A stretch of DNA of 64,000 nt from a bacterium (GTDB lineage Bacteria; Vulcanimicrobiota; Vulcanimicrobiia; Vulcanimicrobiales; Vulcanimicrobiaceae): positions 1-64,000 of the forward strand of contig JAJZED010000012.1 of the NCBI GenBank assembly GCA_021805775.1. The letters are read 5' to 3'. The position numbers were made by a program, and so were the translations under genes. Under the pieces are notes generated by a model. It saw only the letters and a list, made by a program, of their open reading frames with translations, did not search any database and had not been told where the DNA came from. Shown here piece by piece: positions 23,793 through 32,543 of this stretch (positions within the stretch are counted from its first letter, which is position 1; every line of letters begins with the position of its first letter).

Positions 23793-24752
23793 TTACGGCG
23801 CTTTCTTTGCGTCGGCGGCGGTGTACGTTCCCACCGGCACCTTCACCACTTTCGGCGGGATCTTGCCGGCAAAATAATCGTGCAGCGTATCGATTACCAT
23901 CTTCCCGATCTGATCGGGATGCTGCACGACATCGCCGTACATTTCGCCTTTTGCGATCGCCGTACGCGCTTCTGGGGTCGCGTCGAAGCCGACGATTGCA
24001 ACCTTTCCGGCCATGCCGGCCGCACGCACCGCCGTCAGCGCGCCGAGCGCGGAGTCGTCATTGATGCCGAAGATGCCGCGTAAATGCGGGTGCGTCTGCA
24101 AGATATCTCCGACGTCGTTCGCCGCCTTGTCGCGCTGCCCGCCCGAATCGACATCGGCAACGATCTTCGCCTTCGGACACGAGGCTGCCAGATACTCTTT
24201 GAAGCCGCGGACGCGATCTTGGACGCTCGTCACCTCGGGTTCGTCGACGATCGCCACCTCGCCCGTTCCGCCGATCGCTTTGCAGATCAACTTGCCCGCT
24301 TCGACGCCGCCTTGAACGTTATCGCTTGCGATATGTGCGACCACGACGCCCTGTTTGCTCGTGCTGGCAATATCGGCGGTGAAGACCGGAATCTTCGCTC
24401 GATTCGCCTCGACGATCGCGCTTCCGATAGCCTTCGAATCGTACGGCGTGAGCACGATTGCATTGACGTGCTTGGAAATAAAATCTTCAACCTGCGATTG
24501 CTGCCGCGCGTTATCGCGATTTGCATCGACGACGTTGAGCGCATAACCGTATTTTTTCGCCTCGGCGGTCATGCCCGCTTCCATTTCTTGGTAGAACTGG
24601 GCCTCGCGGTTCTGAATCGAGACGCCGATCGTTTTGGTCGGCGCGCTCGTCGCGCTTCCTCCCGCGGCGGTGCCGGATTTCGAAGCGCTCTGAGAGGAGC
24701 ATGCGGCGAGCGCAAGCACCAGAACGGCAGCCGTACGACGAGCAATTTTCAC
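23793..24752 (-). CDS. rbsB: Ribose-type ABC transporter substrate-binding lipoprotein
   Basis: 319 residues with a lipoprotein signal (LALAACSSQS, Cys18) and a type I periplasmic-binding fold: TIGVSIQNREAQFYQEMEAG, VNAIVLTPYDSKAIGSAI and GIFGINDDSALGALTAVRAA. It delivers a sugar to the RbsAC complex. The ligand could be ribose, allose, galactose or another pentose/hexose. Its gene starts 37 bases after the symporter gene ends, so one operon is likely. Confidence 0.92.
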   Translation of the reverse strand: MKIARRTAAVLVLALAACSSQSASKSGTAAGGSATSAPTKTIGVSIQNREAQFYQEMEAGMTAEAKKYGYALNVVDANRDNARQQSQVEDFISKHVNAIVLTPYDSKAIGSAIVEANRAKIPVFTADIASTSKQGVVVAHIASDNVQGGVEAGKLICKAIGGTGEVAIVDEPEVTSVQDRVRGFKEYLAASCPKAKIVADVDSGGQRDKAANDVGDILQTHPHLRGIFGINDDSALGALTAVRAAGMAGKVAIVGFDATPEARTAIAKGEMYGDVVQHPDQIGKMVIDTLHDYFAGKIPPKVVKVPVGTYTAADAKKAP

Positions 24753-24789
24753 GGAGTTCCCTTTCGTATCACGCAGCAGCGAGCGAGCC

Positions 24790-26607
24790 TTAGGATTCGC
24801 GCGCAGAAGGTTGGCGTTCGGTCTCCGCCGCGCCTTCGTCCCCCGCCCAAAGCCGACGCATGACGACGACGAGCCCCGATGCCGCAGCGAGGCTCACGAC
24901 GCTCCACACGCACGCCGGCAACCAAGCGGCCTGCAACCACGCCCCGGTCGCAAAGAGTACCCCGTAGATGGCGGCGAGCCCGAGCACCCAGCCTGCGAGC
25001 GCCGCCGCAGGCGAATCCTGCGAATCGGGCAGGTGATAGCGCTCGCGCAGATATTTCCAACCCGGCCCCGGCGGATGAACGCGCCGATAAAATTCAACCA
25101 GCGCCGCTTCGTCCTTCGGCGGGAAAAGAATCGTGATGCCGAGCCAGGCGAGCGTCGTCACGCCGACGCCGATTAACAGCGAGGTCGTCGGGTCGACGGC
25201 GTACCCCATTTTTCCGGCGATAAAAAACGCGATGGCGATCAGGAACGAGACGACCATCGCCGCGATCTCGCTTGCCGCATCGATGCGCCACCAAAACCAT
25301 CGAAGAAGATAGAGCAGGCCCGTGCCCGCGCCGATCGAGAGCAACAGATCGAAGCCCTGCCGTGCGGTGCCGAGCAAAAAGGTGACACCGACTCCGCCAA
25401 GTGCGATAAGGACGGTGACCAATCGCCCGGCGACGACGTAATGCCGTTCGTCGCGCCCCGGCGCCATAAAGCGGCGATAGAGATCGTGAACGAGATACGA
25501 GGTGCCCCAATTGAGATGCGTTTCGATCGTGGAGCGGTAGGCGGCAAAGATGCCGGCGACCATGAAGCCCGCAAAACCCGCCGGCAGAAAAACGAGCATC
25601 GCCGGATAGGCGACATCGTTTCCGAGCAAGGCAGGCTGCAGGTGCGGGAAGCGCACCGCAATATCGTGGACGGTCGGGTAGACGATCGTCGAAGCGAGCG
25701 CGACGATGATCCAGGGCCACGGACGCAGCGCGTAATGCATCGCTTGAAACGCGAGCGTTCCGCCCATCGCATCGCGCTCGCTACGCGCTGCAAGCATTCG
25801 CTGCGCGACGTAACTGCCGCCGCCGGGCTCCGCGCCGGGATACCAGACCGACCACCATTGCACGGTAAGCGGAATGACGAAGATCGCCAGTGCCGTCGGC
25901 CAATCGTTGAAGTTCGGAAAAAACGAGAGCCAGTGCGGGTGCACCGCACGAATCTGCGCGAAGAGCCCGCTGAGGCCGCCGACGTGCGGTGCCCGCAGGG
26001 CAAAGTACGCCGCCGCGATCGCCGAACTCATAGTGATGAGAAACTGAATCGTGTCGGTAACCATGACGCCCCAGAGCCCCGCGGTCGCCGCAAAAACGAT
26101 CGGTACGCAGACCGCAATCGCCAGCGTTTCTACGTTCGTCCAGCCGAAGAGAATGCCGCAAATTTTTGTAAGCGCGAGGTTGACCGTGGCGATGATAAAC
26201 CAGTTGAAGAGCAGGCCGAGATAGACCGCGCGAAAGCCGCGCACCGCGCGCGCGCCCGCACCGGAGTAACGTAACTCGTAGAACTCGAGATCGGTGAGCA
26301 CGCCGCTCCGGCGCCAGAGCCGCGCGTAAAAGAAGACCGTTGCCAGCCCGGTGAGCAAGAACGACCACCACACCCAGTTTCCGGCAACACCGCCCTCGCG
26401 GACGATGTTGGTAACCAAGTTCGGCGTATCGGTCGAGAAGGTCGTCGCAACGAGCGAGATGCCGATCAACCACCACGGCGCCTGTCGCCCCGCTGCAAAG
26501 AACTCGCTGGTGTTACGCCCGGCCCGGCGAGCGAGAACGATCGCCGGCACGAACGTCACGCCCAACGAGAGCACGACGATCCACCAATCGAGTGCGGTGA
26601 GATGCAT
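24790..26607 (-). CDS. Sodium:solute symporter family protein
   Basis: 605 residues with about 13-15 membrane segments. ISLVATTFSTDTPNLV and GLWGVMVTDTIQFLITM match the SSF (SGLT-like) family, which couples sodium entry to sugar, acid or amino acid uptake. It precedes the ribose-type ABC operon on the same strand, so a carbohydrate is a reasonable but unproven substrate. Two uptake systems for related sugars, of high and low affinity, may be co-regulated here. Confidence 0.9.
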   Translation of the reverse strand: MHLTALDWWIVVLSLGVTFVPAIVLARRAGRNTSEFFAAGRQAPWWLIGISLVATTFSTDTPNLVTNIVREGGVAGNWVWWSFLLTGLATVFFYARLWRRSGVLTDLEFYELRYSGAGARAVRGFRAVYLGLLFNWFIIATVNLALTKICGILFGWTNVETLAIAVCVPIVFAATAGLWGVMVTDTIQFLITMSSAIAAAYFALRAPHVGGLSGLFAQIRAVHPHWLSFFPNFNDWPTALAIFVIPLTVQWWSVWYPGAEPGGGSYVAQRMLAARSERDAMGGTLAFQAMHYALRPWPWIIVALASTIVYPTVHDIAVRFPHLQPALLGNDVAYPAMLVFLPAGFAGFMVAGIFAAYRSTIETHLNWGTSYLVHDLYRRFMAPGRDERHYVVAGRLVTVLIALGGVGVTFLLGTARQGFDLLLSIGAGTGLLYLLRWFWWRIDAASEIAAMVVSFLIAIAFFIAGKMGYAVDPTTSLLIGVGVTTLAWLGITILFPPKDEAALVEFYRRVHPPGPGWKYLRERYHLPDSQDSPAAALAGWVLGLAAIYGVLFATGAWLQAAWLPACVWSVVSLAAASGLVVVMRRLWAGDEGAAETERQPSARES

Positions 26608-26625
26608 GGGCGGCAGGGTACGCGC

Positions 26626-27123
26626 TTAGGGCGTGCGTTCCCCCAAGAGTCCGCCGCTTTCAAAGGCGAGCAGCCGGGCGCGCAGCGAGCGCGGCCCCGC
26701 ACCACGCACGCGCCCGTCGGCACCGAGAACGCGGTGCGCGGGCACGAAGAGCGCGAGCGGCGCGCGCGACATCGCAGCGGCGACCGCGCGATGCGAGAGC
26801 GGAGCACCGAGGAGCCGGGCAAGCTCGCCGTAAGCGAGCCGGTCGCCGAACGCGGTGCCGGCGAGGAACTCCCAAGCGCGGCGCGCGAAGGGCGGGCCGA
26901 CGAGGGCGAGCGGAAGATCGAAGCGCTCCAACCGACGCGCGAAATACGCATGAACCTGCCGCTCGATTTCGCGACCGAACGCACTCGGCGAACGCTGCGG
27001 CGCACGCGTCGTGCGAGTGACGAAATCGCTGCTCACGACGGACTCACGATCGTATGCGACCAGCAATTTGCGGCCGAGCGGGGTGGGAAGGAGCACGTTC
27101 GAAAGCGCGTTCTCGCCGTTCAC
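26626..27123 (-). CDS. Alkyltransferase-like protein (MGMT homologue lacking the catalytic Cys)
   Basis: 165 residues homologous to O6-alkylguanine-DNA alkyltransferases: [24 protein letters not shown] recognition region, then [20 protein letters not shown]. The active-site PCHR is PAHR here (codon GCG), so alkyl transfer is impossible. ATL proteins with Ala or Trp at this place bind alkylated DNA and pass it to nucleotide excision repair; a Thermus ATL also has Ala. Unlike many short ATLs, it keeps an N-terminal domain of about 70 residues. It ends 18 bases before the symporter gene's start. Confidence 0.85.
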   Translation of the reverse strand: MNGENALSNVLLPTPLGRKLLVAYDRESVVSSDFVTRTTRAPQRSPSAFGREIERQVHAYFARRLERFDLPLALVGPPFARRAWEFLAGTAFGDRLAYGELARLLGAPLSHRAVAAAMSRAPLALFVPAHRVLGADGRVRGAGPRSLRARLLAFESGGLLGERTP

Positions 27124-27181
27124 ACTCTCTTCTTAGCTCCTTCACCGTGCCATCCTATGCTGGGTCGAGCAGGAGAGCGTT

Positions 27182-27388
27182 ATGAGAGAGACCCAAACCG
27201 ATCCACTCGAACGTGCGCGCGCAATCGTCTATGCCGCATTTTTGCGCGAACGATCCGGCCGCGGGTTCGGAAGCACGATCGAGCGCGGTCGGCGCGATCC
27301 GCTCGACCAGCCGTGGATCGTCGCCGGGCAGGTCTTTGCGTTCCTCGTCTCGGTTCCGCTGCTTATCTGGCTCTTTGCAGGCCACTAG
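27182..27388 (+). CDS. Small single-pass membrane protein
   Basis: 68 residues: a charged N-terminal half (ETQTDPLERARAIVYAAFLR) and a C-terminal membrane helix (VAGQVFAFLVSVPLLIWLFA). CAGGAGAG precedes the ATG. It is the first gene of the exporter operon and ends two bases before the HlyD gene. The role is unknown. Confidence 0.65.
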   Translation: MRETQTDPLERARAIVYAAFLRERSGRGFGSTIERGRRDPLDQPWIVAGQVFAFLVSVPLLIWLFAGH

Positions 27389-27390
27389 CG

Positions 27391-28605
27391 ATGATGTGGT
27401 TCCGCACCCACCGCCGAGCATCGATCGTTGCGGTCGTTGCGGTCGCGATCCTCGTGCTTGTCGCGTTCGTCATTCGGCATCGCGCTGCGAACGGTATCGC
27501 CGCTTCGGGCACCATCGAGGCGACGCAGAGCGACGTCGCGTCGAAGGTCGAGGGGCGCCTGACGCAACTCCGCGTCCACGATGGCGAGGCGGTTCGCAAA
27601 GGGCAAGTGCTCGCGGTCCTGGAGAGCCTCGACCCAACCCTGAAGCTCGACCAAGCGCGCGCAGCGCTCGGCGCGGCGTCGGCGCAGGTCCTCGCGGCAC
27701 GCGCCGCCTATCGCCTGCAAGAAGCGACCTATGCGGCGACGCTCGCGCAGGCGGGTGAGGGCGTCGCCATCGCGCGTTCGAACCTCGGCACGGCGAGCGA
27801 GAGCTACGGCATCGAACGCCGCGTGACGGCGCTCGCACTCGACCAGGCGCAGGCGCAACTGCTCGCCGCACGGGCGACCTACGCTCGCACGAAACTCGAT
27901 TACGAGCGCGACAAAAACCTCGTTGCCACCGGCGACATTGCCGAGCAGGTGCTCGATGACGCCCGCAATGCTTACGCAAGCGCATCGGCGCAATTGCAAG
28001 CGCAGAGCGATGCCGTCGCGCTCGCGCGTGCCAATCTTCGAAACGTGCAGATTCGGCACTTCGGGGTGCTCGCATCGCGCTCGCAACAAGGGCAAGCGCA
28101 GGCGTCGTTTCAAAGCGCGCGAGCCGAACGCGAGCTCGTCCGTCAACGCGCGGCACAACTCGCCGACGCGCAGGCGCAGGTCGCGCAGGCTCGCGCCCAG
28201 GTCGGTCTCGCGAGGGATTTGGTGCGCGAGACCGATCTCATCGCACCCTTCAACGGCATCGTACTTTCGCATAACTTCGAGGTCGGCGATCTTATCGAAC
28301 CCGGTGCCGCCGTGCTGACGATCGGCGACCTTCTCCACCCGTATCTTTACGTCTACGTTAGCGAGAGCGATTTGCCGCATATCAAGACGGGGATCGCCGC
28401 CGATGCAACGCTCGACGGAATGCCGGGAAAAATTTTTCACGGCAGAGTTACCGAGATCGCGACGAACGCGGAGTTTACGCCGGAAAACGTGCAAACGAAG
28501 GCGGAGCGGATCGACTACCTCGTCTTCCGTGTCAAGATACAATTCACCGATGCGAGCGGAACGCTCAAGCCCGGATTGCCAGCCGATGCAATCATTCATG
28601 GGTGA
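27391..28605 (+). CDS. HlyD-family membrane fusion protein
   Basis: 404 residues: one N-terminal membrane helix (IVAVVAVAILVLVAFVI), a lipoyl-like domain (GTIEATQSDVASKVEGRLTQ), a long coiled-coil hairpin (residues 90-250, rich in Ala, Gln, Arg) and a second beta-barrel half (ETDLIAPFNGIVLSHNFEVG). It is the periplasmic adaptor of an ABC exporter like YbhGFSR. Two adjacent ATGs could serve as start. Confidence 0.92.
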   Translation: MMWFRTHRRASIVAVVAVAILVLVAFVIRHRAANGIAASGTIEATQSDVASKVEGRLTQLRVHDGEAVRKGQVLAVLESLDPTLKLDQARAALGAASAQVLAARAAYRLQEATYAATLAQAGEGVAIARSNLGTASESYGIERRVTALALDQAQAQLLAARATYARTKLDYERDKNLVATGDIAEQVLDDARNAYASASAQLQAQSDAVALARANLRNVQIRHFGVLASRSQQGQAQASFQSARAERELVRQRAAQLADAQAQVAQARAQVGLARDLVRETDLIAPFNGIVLSHNFEVGDLIEPGAAVLTIGDLLHPYLYVYVSESDLPHIKTGIAADATLDGMPGKIFHGRVTEIATNAEFTPENVQTKAERIDYLVFRVKIQFTDASGTLKPGLPADAIIHG

Positions 28606-28608
28606 AGC

Positions 28609-29526
28609 ATGAGCGTCGCGCTAAAGATCGCCGACATCACGCGCCGTTTCGGTGCTACCGTCGCCGTTGACGGAGTAACGCTCGAGGTCGAGAGCGGTGA
28701 AATTTTTGCGCTCGTCGGCCCGGACGGGGCGGGCAAGACGACGCTGATGCGTCTCCTGTGCGGCGCGCTCGCGCCCGATGGCGGCAGCGCGACGGTCGAC
28801 GGCATCGACGTCGTTAGCGATCCGGAGCGCGTACAGGGTGCGGTCGGCTACATGCCGCAGCGCTTCAGCCTCTACCCCGATCTCTCCGTTATGGAGAACC
28901 TTCGCTTTTATGGGAATATCTTCGGAATCCCGCAGGCCGATTTCGAAGCTCGCGCGAGTTCCTTGCTCGCTGAATTTGCGCTCGCGGATTTCGCGGAGCG
29001 TCTCGCCGAGGCGCTCTCCGGCGGAATGAAACAAAAATTGGCGCTCGCCTGCACGCTCATCCATCGACCGAGCACGATTCTTCTCGACGAACCGACCGCC
29101 GGTGTCGACCCGGTCTCACGGCGCGAATTTTGGCGTCTGCTCTACCGGATCAATCGTTCGGGAACCACGATCTTCGCGAGCACGCCCTACATGGACGAAG
29201 CCGAGCGCGCTCATCGCGTCGCGTTCATGAGCGGGGGAAAGATTGCGAGTGTCGGCACGCCGAGCGAGCTCAAGACCGGCCTGCACGGTGAGATCGTCGA
29301 GATCCGTTGCGCGCGTTATCGCGATGCTCGACGCGCCCTCCACGGAGTGCCGACGGTACGTAGCGTGGAGATGTTCGGCGACGCGCTCCACGCGCTCGTT
29401 TCATCTGCCGCCGAGACGATTCCGGATTTCCGTCAACGCCTGCACGAAGCCGGTATCGAGGACGCCGTTTTCCGCGCGGTTCCGCCGTCGCTGGAAGATG
29501 CATTCGTCGCGAGACTCACCGCATGA
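28609..29526 (+). CDS. ABC exporter ATP-binding protein (first)
   Basis: 305 residues with Walker A GPDGAGKTTLMR, signature LSGGMKQKLALA, Walker B ILLDEPTAGVDP, and Ser instead of His at the switch (FASTPYMDEAE). In E. coli YbhF the two ATPase domains are fused; here they are separate overlapping genes. The Asp in place of the usual Asn in Walker A (GPDG) and the missing switch His suggest a partly regulatory, non-equivalent site. Confidence 0.92.
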   Translation: MSVALKIADITRRFGATVAVDGVTLEVESGEIFALVGPDGAGKTTLMRLLCGALAPDGGSATVDGIDVVSDPERVQGAVGYMPQRFSLYPDLSVMENLRFYGNIFGIPQADFEARASSLLAEFALADFAERLAEALSGGMKQKLALACTLIHRPSTILLDEPTAGVDPVSRREFWRLLYRINRSGTTIFASTPYMDEAERAHRVAFMSGGKIASVGTPSELKTGLHGEIVEIRCARYRDARRALHGVPTVRSVEMFGDALHALVSSAAETIPDFRQRLHEAGIEDAVFRAVPPSLEDAFVARLTA

Positions 29527-30449
29527 ATGCGACGACGAGCGTCCACGTGGAGCGGCTCGGGAAACGCTTCGGCGACTTCGTTGCCGTCGATGCGATATCG
29601 TTCGATATTCGGGCCGGGGAGATTTGGGGTTTTCTCGGGCCGAACGGCTCCGGAAAATCGACGACGATTCGAATGGTATGCGGTGTGCTGGAGCCATCGT
29701 CGGGCACCGCCGACGTGCTCGGATTCGATGTAGCGCGCGACCCCGAAGCGGTGAAGCTGCGGATCGGGTACATGTCGCAGGGATCGACGTTGTGGGCCGA
29801 TCTAACGGTGCAGGAGCATCTGCGCTTTTATGCGGGGCTCTATGGGATGCAAGGCAGCGAACGCGAGGAGCGAATCGCCGCGTGGATGCAGCGCGTGGGG
29901 CTTGGCGAGCGACGCGCGCAGCTTGCGGGGAGCTTACCCGGCGGCTACCGGAAACGCCTCGCCCTCGCATGTACGCTGTTGCATTCGCCGCAGATGATTT
30001 TTCTCGACGAACCCACCGCCGGGGTCGACCCGGTCTCGCGTCGCGAATTTTGGGATATCATCGTCGGCCTCGCCGACGAGGGAACCACGGTGATGGTGAC
30101 CACGCATTATCTCGACGAAGCCGAACATTGCAACCAACTGGCGATGATCTATAACGGCAAGATCGTTGCGCGCGGAAGCCCCGAGGAACTCAAGCATCTT
30201 CCGCAGATCGGCACGACCGTCGAAGTGCTTTCAAATGACACGGTCGGCGTGCTCGATGCCATCGAGCACCTTCCCTTCGTTCGCGGCGCCGGTCTATACG
30301 GATCGTCTCTCCATATATCGCTCTCCGACGCCGGTGAGATCGAAAGCCTGAACGCGGCGATCGCAGCGCGCGGGCTCTCCGCAGGAGCGGCACACTCCGT
30401 GCTGCCGTCGCTTGAGGACGTTTTTTCGGCGGTGGTACAACCGCAATGA
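29523..30449 (+). CDS. ABC exporter ATP-binding protein (second)
   Basis: 308 residues with canonical motifs: GPNGSGKSTTIR, LPGGYRKRLALA (signature with Pro for Ser), LDEPTAGVDP and MVTTHYLDEAE with the switch His. It overlaps both neighbours by ATGA. It should form the nucleotide-binding pair with the preceding ATPase, its intact switch complementing the other subunit's missing His. Confidence 0.92.
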   Translation: MNATTSVHVERLGKRFGDFVAVDAISFDIRAGEIWGFLGPNGSGKSTTIRMVCGVLEPSSGTADVLGFDVARDPEAVKLRIGYMSQGSTLWADLTVQEHLRFYAGLYGMQGSEREERIAAWMQRVGLGERRAQLAGSLPGGYRKRLALACTLLHSPQMIFLDEPTAGVDPVSRREFWDIIVGLADEGTTVMVTTHYLDEAEHCNQLAMIYNGKIVARGSPEELKHLPQIGTTVEVLSNDTVGVLDAIEHLPFVRGAGLYGSSLHISLSDAGEIESLNAAIAARGLSAGAAHSVLPSLEDVFSAVVQPQ

Positions 30450-31573
30450 ACTGGCGGCGCGCTTGGACGATCGCACAAAAAGAATACACGCAATTTTTTC
30501 GCGACCGGCGGACGGTGGCGGCGACGATGCTCATGCCGCTCATTCAAGTCGTGTTGTATGGATATCTATCGAGCGACGTGCGGTATCAACCGACCGTCGT
30601 TTGGGATCTCTCGCAGAGCGCCGAGAGCCGTCAGCTTCTCGAAGCGTTTACGAATTCGCAGTATTTTTCGATGAAGTATCGTGCGACGAGCATGGGTGGT
30701 GTCGTGCGACGGATCGCCGATGGAGAAGCGCTCGCCGGGATCGTCATTCCGCCGAATTACGCCACGTTACTTCACCGCGGAAAGACGCCGCAGGTGATGG
30801 TCGCCGTCGACGCCTCCGACGCCACCGCCGCGCGCACCAGCCTTTCGGTCGCCCAGGCGGTCGGGAGCAGCGTGAGTGCGAAGATCGAACGGAAAGCCAT
30901 CGCAGCGCGCGGCATCCCGATCCCGAGCGTCGGCGTCGATATCCGCGCCCGAGCTTGGTGCAACACCGCCCTGCGTCAAGAGGTCTTTATCGTGCCGGGC
31001 GTGCTCGCGCTCGTCATGCAATTCACGATGACGTTCCTCAGCATGAGCACGATCGTGCGCGAGCGCGAATTGGGGACGCTCGAGCAACTCGTGGTCAGCC
31101 CGATTCGTTCGTCGGAGCTCATGCTTGGGAAGATGTTGCCCTTGATGACGATCGGCTATATCAACGTCACCGCGATTTTGTTGATGGCAATTTTTTGGTT
31201 CGGCGTACCGATCGCCGGCAGCGTGCTCTTACTGTATTTTACCGTACTGATCTTTTTCTTCACGACGCTGGGCATGGGCATCCTCGTCTCGACGCTCGCC
31301 AAGACCTACATCCAAGCGACGCAGCTGATTCAATTTTTCCTGATGCCGAGCATGTTGCTCTCGGGATTTATCTTCCCGGTCGATGCGATGCCGCTTCCCC
31401 TGCGAGCGCTCTCCTACTTCGTGCCGCTCACCTATTTTCTCACGATCGTGCGCGGCATCATTATCAAAGGCGTCGGCATCAACTACCTGTGGCCGCAGAT
31501 CGCGTTGCTCGCGGCACTCGGCCTCGGCGTCTTCGTCTTTGCCGTGACGCGCTTCCAGAAACGAATCGACTAA
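30446..31573 (+). CDS. ABC-2 type exporter permease (YbhS/YhhJ-like)
   Basis: 375 residues: an N-terminal membrane helix, a large periplasmic domain of about 140 residues, then five C-terminal helices (GVLALVMQFTMTFLSMSTIV, then LPLMTIGYINVTAILLMAIF). RERELGTLEQLVVSPIRSSE is the coupling loop typical of the family. Only one permease gene is present, so a homodimer is likely. With the adaptor and two ATPases it would make a complete efflux pump, probably with an outer-membrane channel encoded elsewhere. Confidence 0.92.
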   Translation: MNWRRAWTIAQKEYTQFFRDRRTVAATMLMPLIQVVLYGYLSSDVRYQPTVVWDLSQSAESRQLLEAFTNSQYFSMKYRATSMGGVVRRIADGEALAGIVIPPNYATLLHRGKTPQVMVAVDASDATAARTSLSVAQAVGSSVSAKIERKAIAARGIPIPSVGVDIRARAWCNTALRQEVFIVPGVLALVMQFTMTFLSMSTIVRERELGTLEQLVVSPIRSSELMLGKMLPLMTIGYINVTAILLMAIFWFGVPIAGSVLLLYFTVLIFFFTTLGMGILVSTLAKTYIQATQLIQFFLMPSMLLSGFIFPVDAMPLPLRALSYFVPLTYFLTIVRGIIIKGVGINYLWPQIALLAALGLGVFVFAVTRFQKRID

Positions 31574-31594
31574 AGAACGATCGCCACCGCTTCG

Positions 31595-32095
31595 CTAGCG
31601 CATGAGCGCGCGGCGAATGGCGCGGCGATCGGCTGCCGATTTTAGCGCGACGACGACCACGACTCCGCCTTTGCGCAGGCCGACGCGCCAGTCGTCGGCC
31701 TCGGCTCCGAGTTCGAGCAAGCCGCCGATGATGCCGCCGCCGACCGCTCCGAAACTCGCTCCCGCGAGCGTCGTCACCAACGGGCCGGCGACGAAGGGCG
31801 CGGCGATGCCTTCGGTTGCGGCAATCAACGCAGCCGCCGATGCGGCGGCGATCACGGCGCCGATCGCCGCTCCGGTCGCGGCGCCGAGCATGCCGCCGTT
31901 TTCGCCGAAACCTCCGGAGATCGCCATCGGCGAGGTATCGCTCTCGAAATTGCGATCGACGGGCAGATTTGTTTCATCGAAGATGAGACGAATGCTCTCG
32001 TCGTTATAGCCGATCGCATGAAGTTTATCGAGAGTTCGATCGGCATGCGCGCGATCGCTAAAGAGTTTTGATTCGTATTGAATGGTTTCCGTCAT
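31595..32095 (-). CDS. General-stress-type protein with glycine-zipper membrane segment
   Basis: 166 residues. The N-terminal 35 residues (SKLFSDRAHADRTLDKLHAI) resemble the heat-induced YflT/GsiB-type stress domain. The central Gly/Ala-rich region (GAATGAAIGAVIAAASAAAL and GASFGAVGGGIIGGLLELG) forms glycine-zipper helices. The end is basic. It converges on the exporter operon with a 21-base gap. A role in stress response is inferred only from the fold. Confidence 0.7.
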   Translation of the reverse strand: MTETIQYESKLFSDRAHADRTLDKLHAIGYNDESIRLIFDETNLPVDRNFESDTSPMAISGGFGENGGMLGAATGAAIGAVIAAASAAALIAATEGIAAPFVAGPLVTTLAGASFGAVGGGIIGGLLELGAEADDWRVGLRKGGVVVVVALKSAADRRAIRRALMR

Positions 32096-32543
32096 CGTAC
32101 ACCTCGTTTTCAGATGCTTACTCCGCGCCGATATCCACCAAGCATAGGGCCGTCGACGAGAATTTTCGAGGAATCGCTGCGCGCGAAAAGACGAGCGACG
32201 CGCGCCTGCCTCCGGTCACGGCGGTAGCGAACGGGGCCCGAGCATGCAGTCCCGCCTGAACCGCAAACTTTAGCTTTGCCTAAAAAGCGCGCCCGTGCCG
32301 GGCATCTTCGTTCAGCCGGACGCGATGCGCGAGGGAATCGAAAGCCGCAGCGCCGTTCTAGCGCACCTGCGGATATGAGGGCGACGGCATCACCATCTCT
32401 TCGTCGTCGCGGAGCAGGGTGCCGACGAGCAACATTCGTCGCTCGAACGAAGCACGAGAAGACGAGCTCCGGGCGACGCCACCGTTTTTAGCACGCCCTG
32501 CAGCCCTTGTCGGACGAACGGTTCGTCGCAGAGGGCTAGCGAT
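32096..32543. other. Intergenic region between two divergent genes
   Basis: About 450 bases between the leftward stress-protein gene and comM. Short frames exist on the minus strand at 32358-32581 but lack a start signal and family character. AGGTGTA near 32099-32105 reads in reverse as an untidy ribosome-binding stretch for the stress gene. I see no RNA gene, repeat or clear terminator; promoters for both flanking genes should lie here. Confidence 0.5.

Noticed and set aside
25441-26274. Plus-strand frame of 277 codons inside the symporter
   Set aside because: It is an antisense shadow of a clear SSF gene, rich in Arg/Asp as expected for reverse frames in high-GC DNA.
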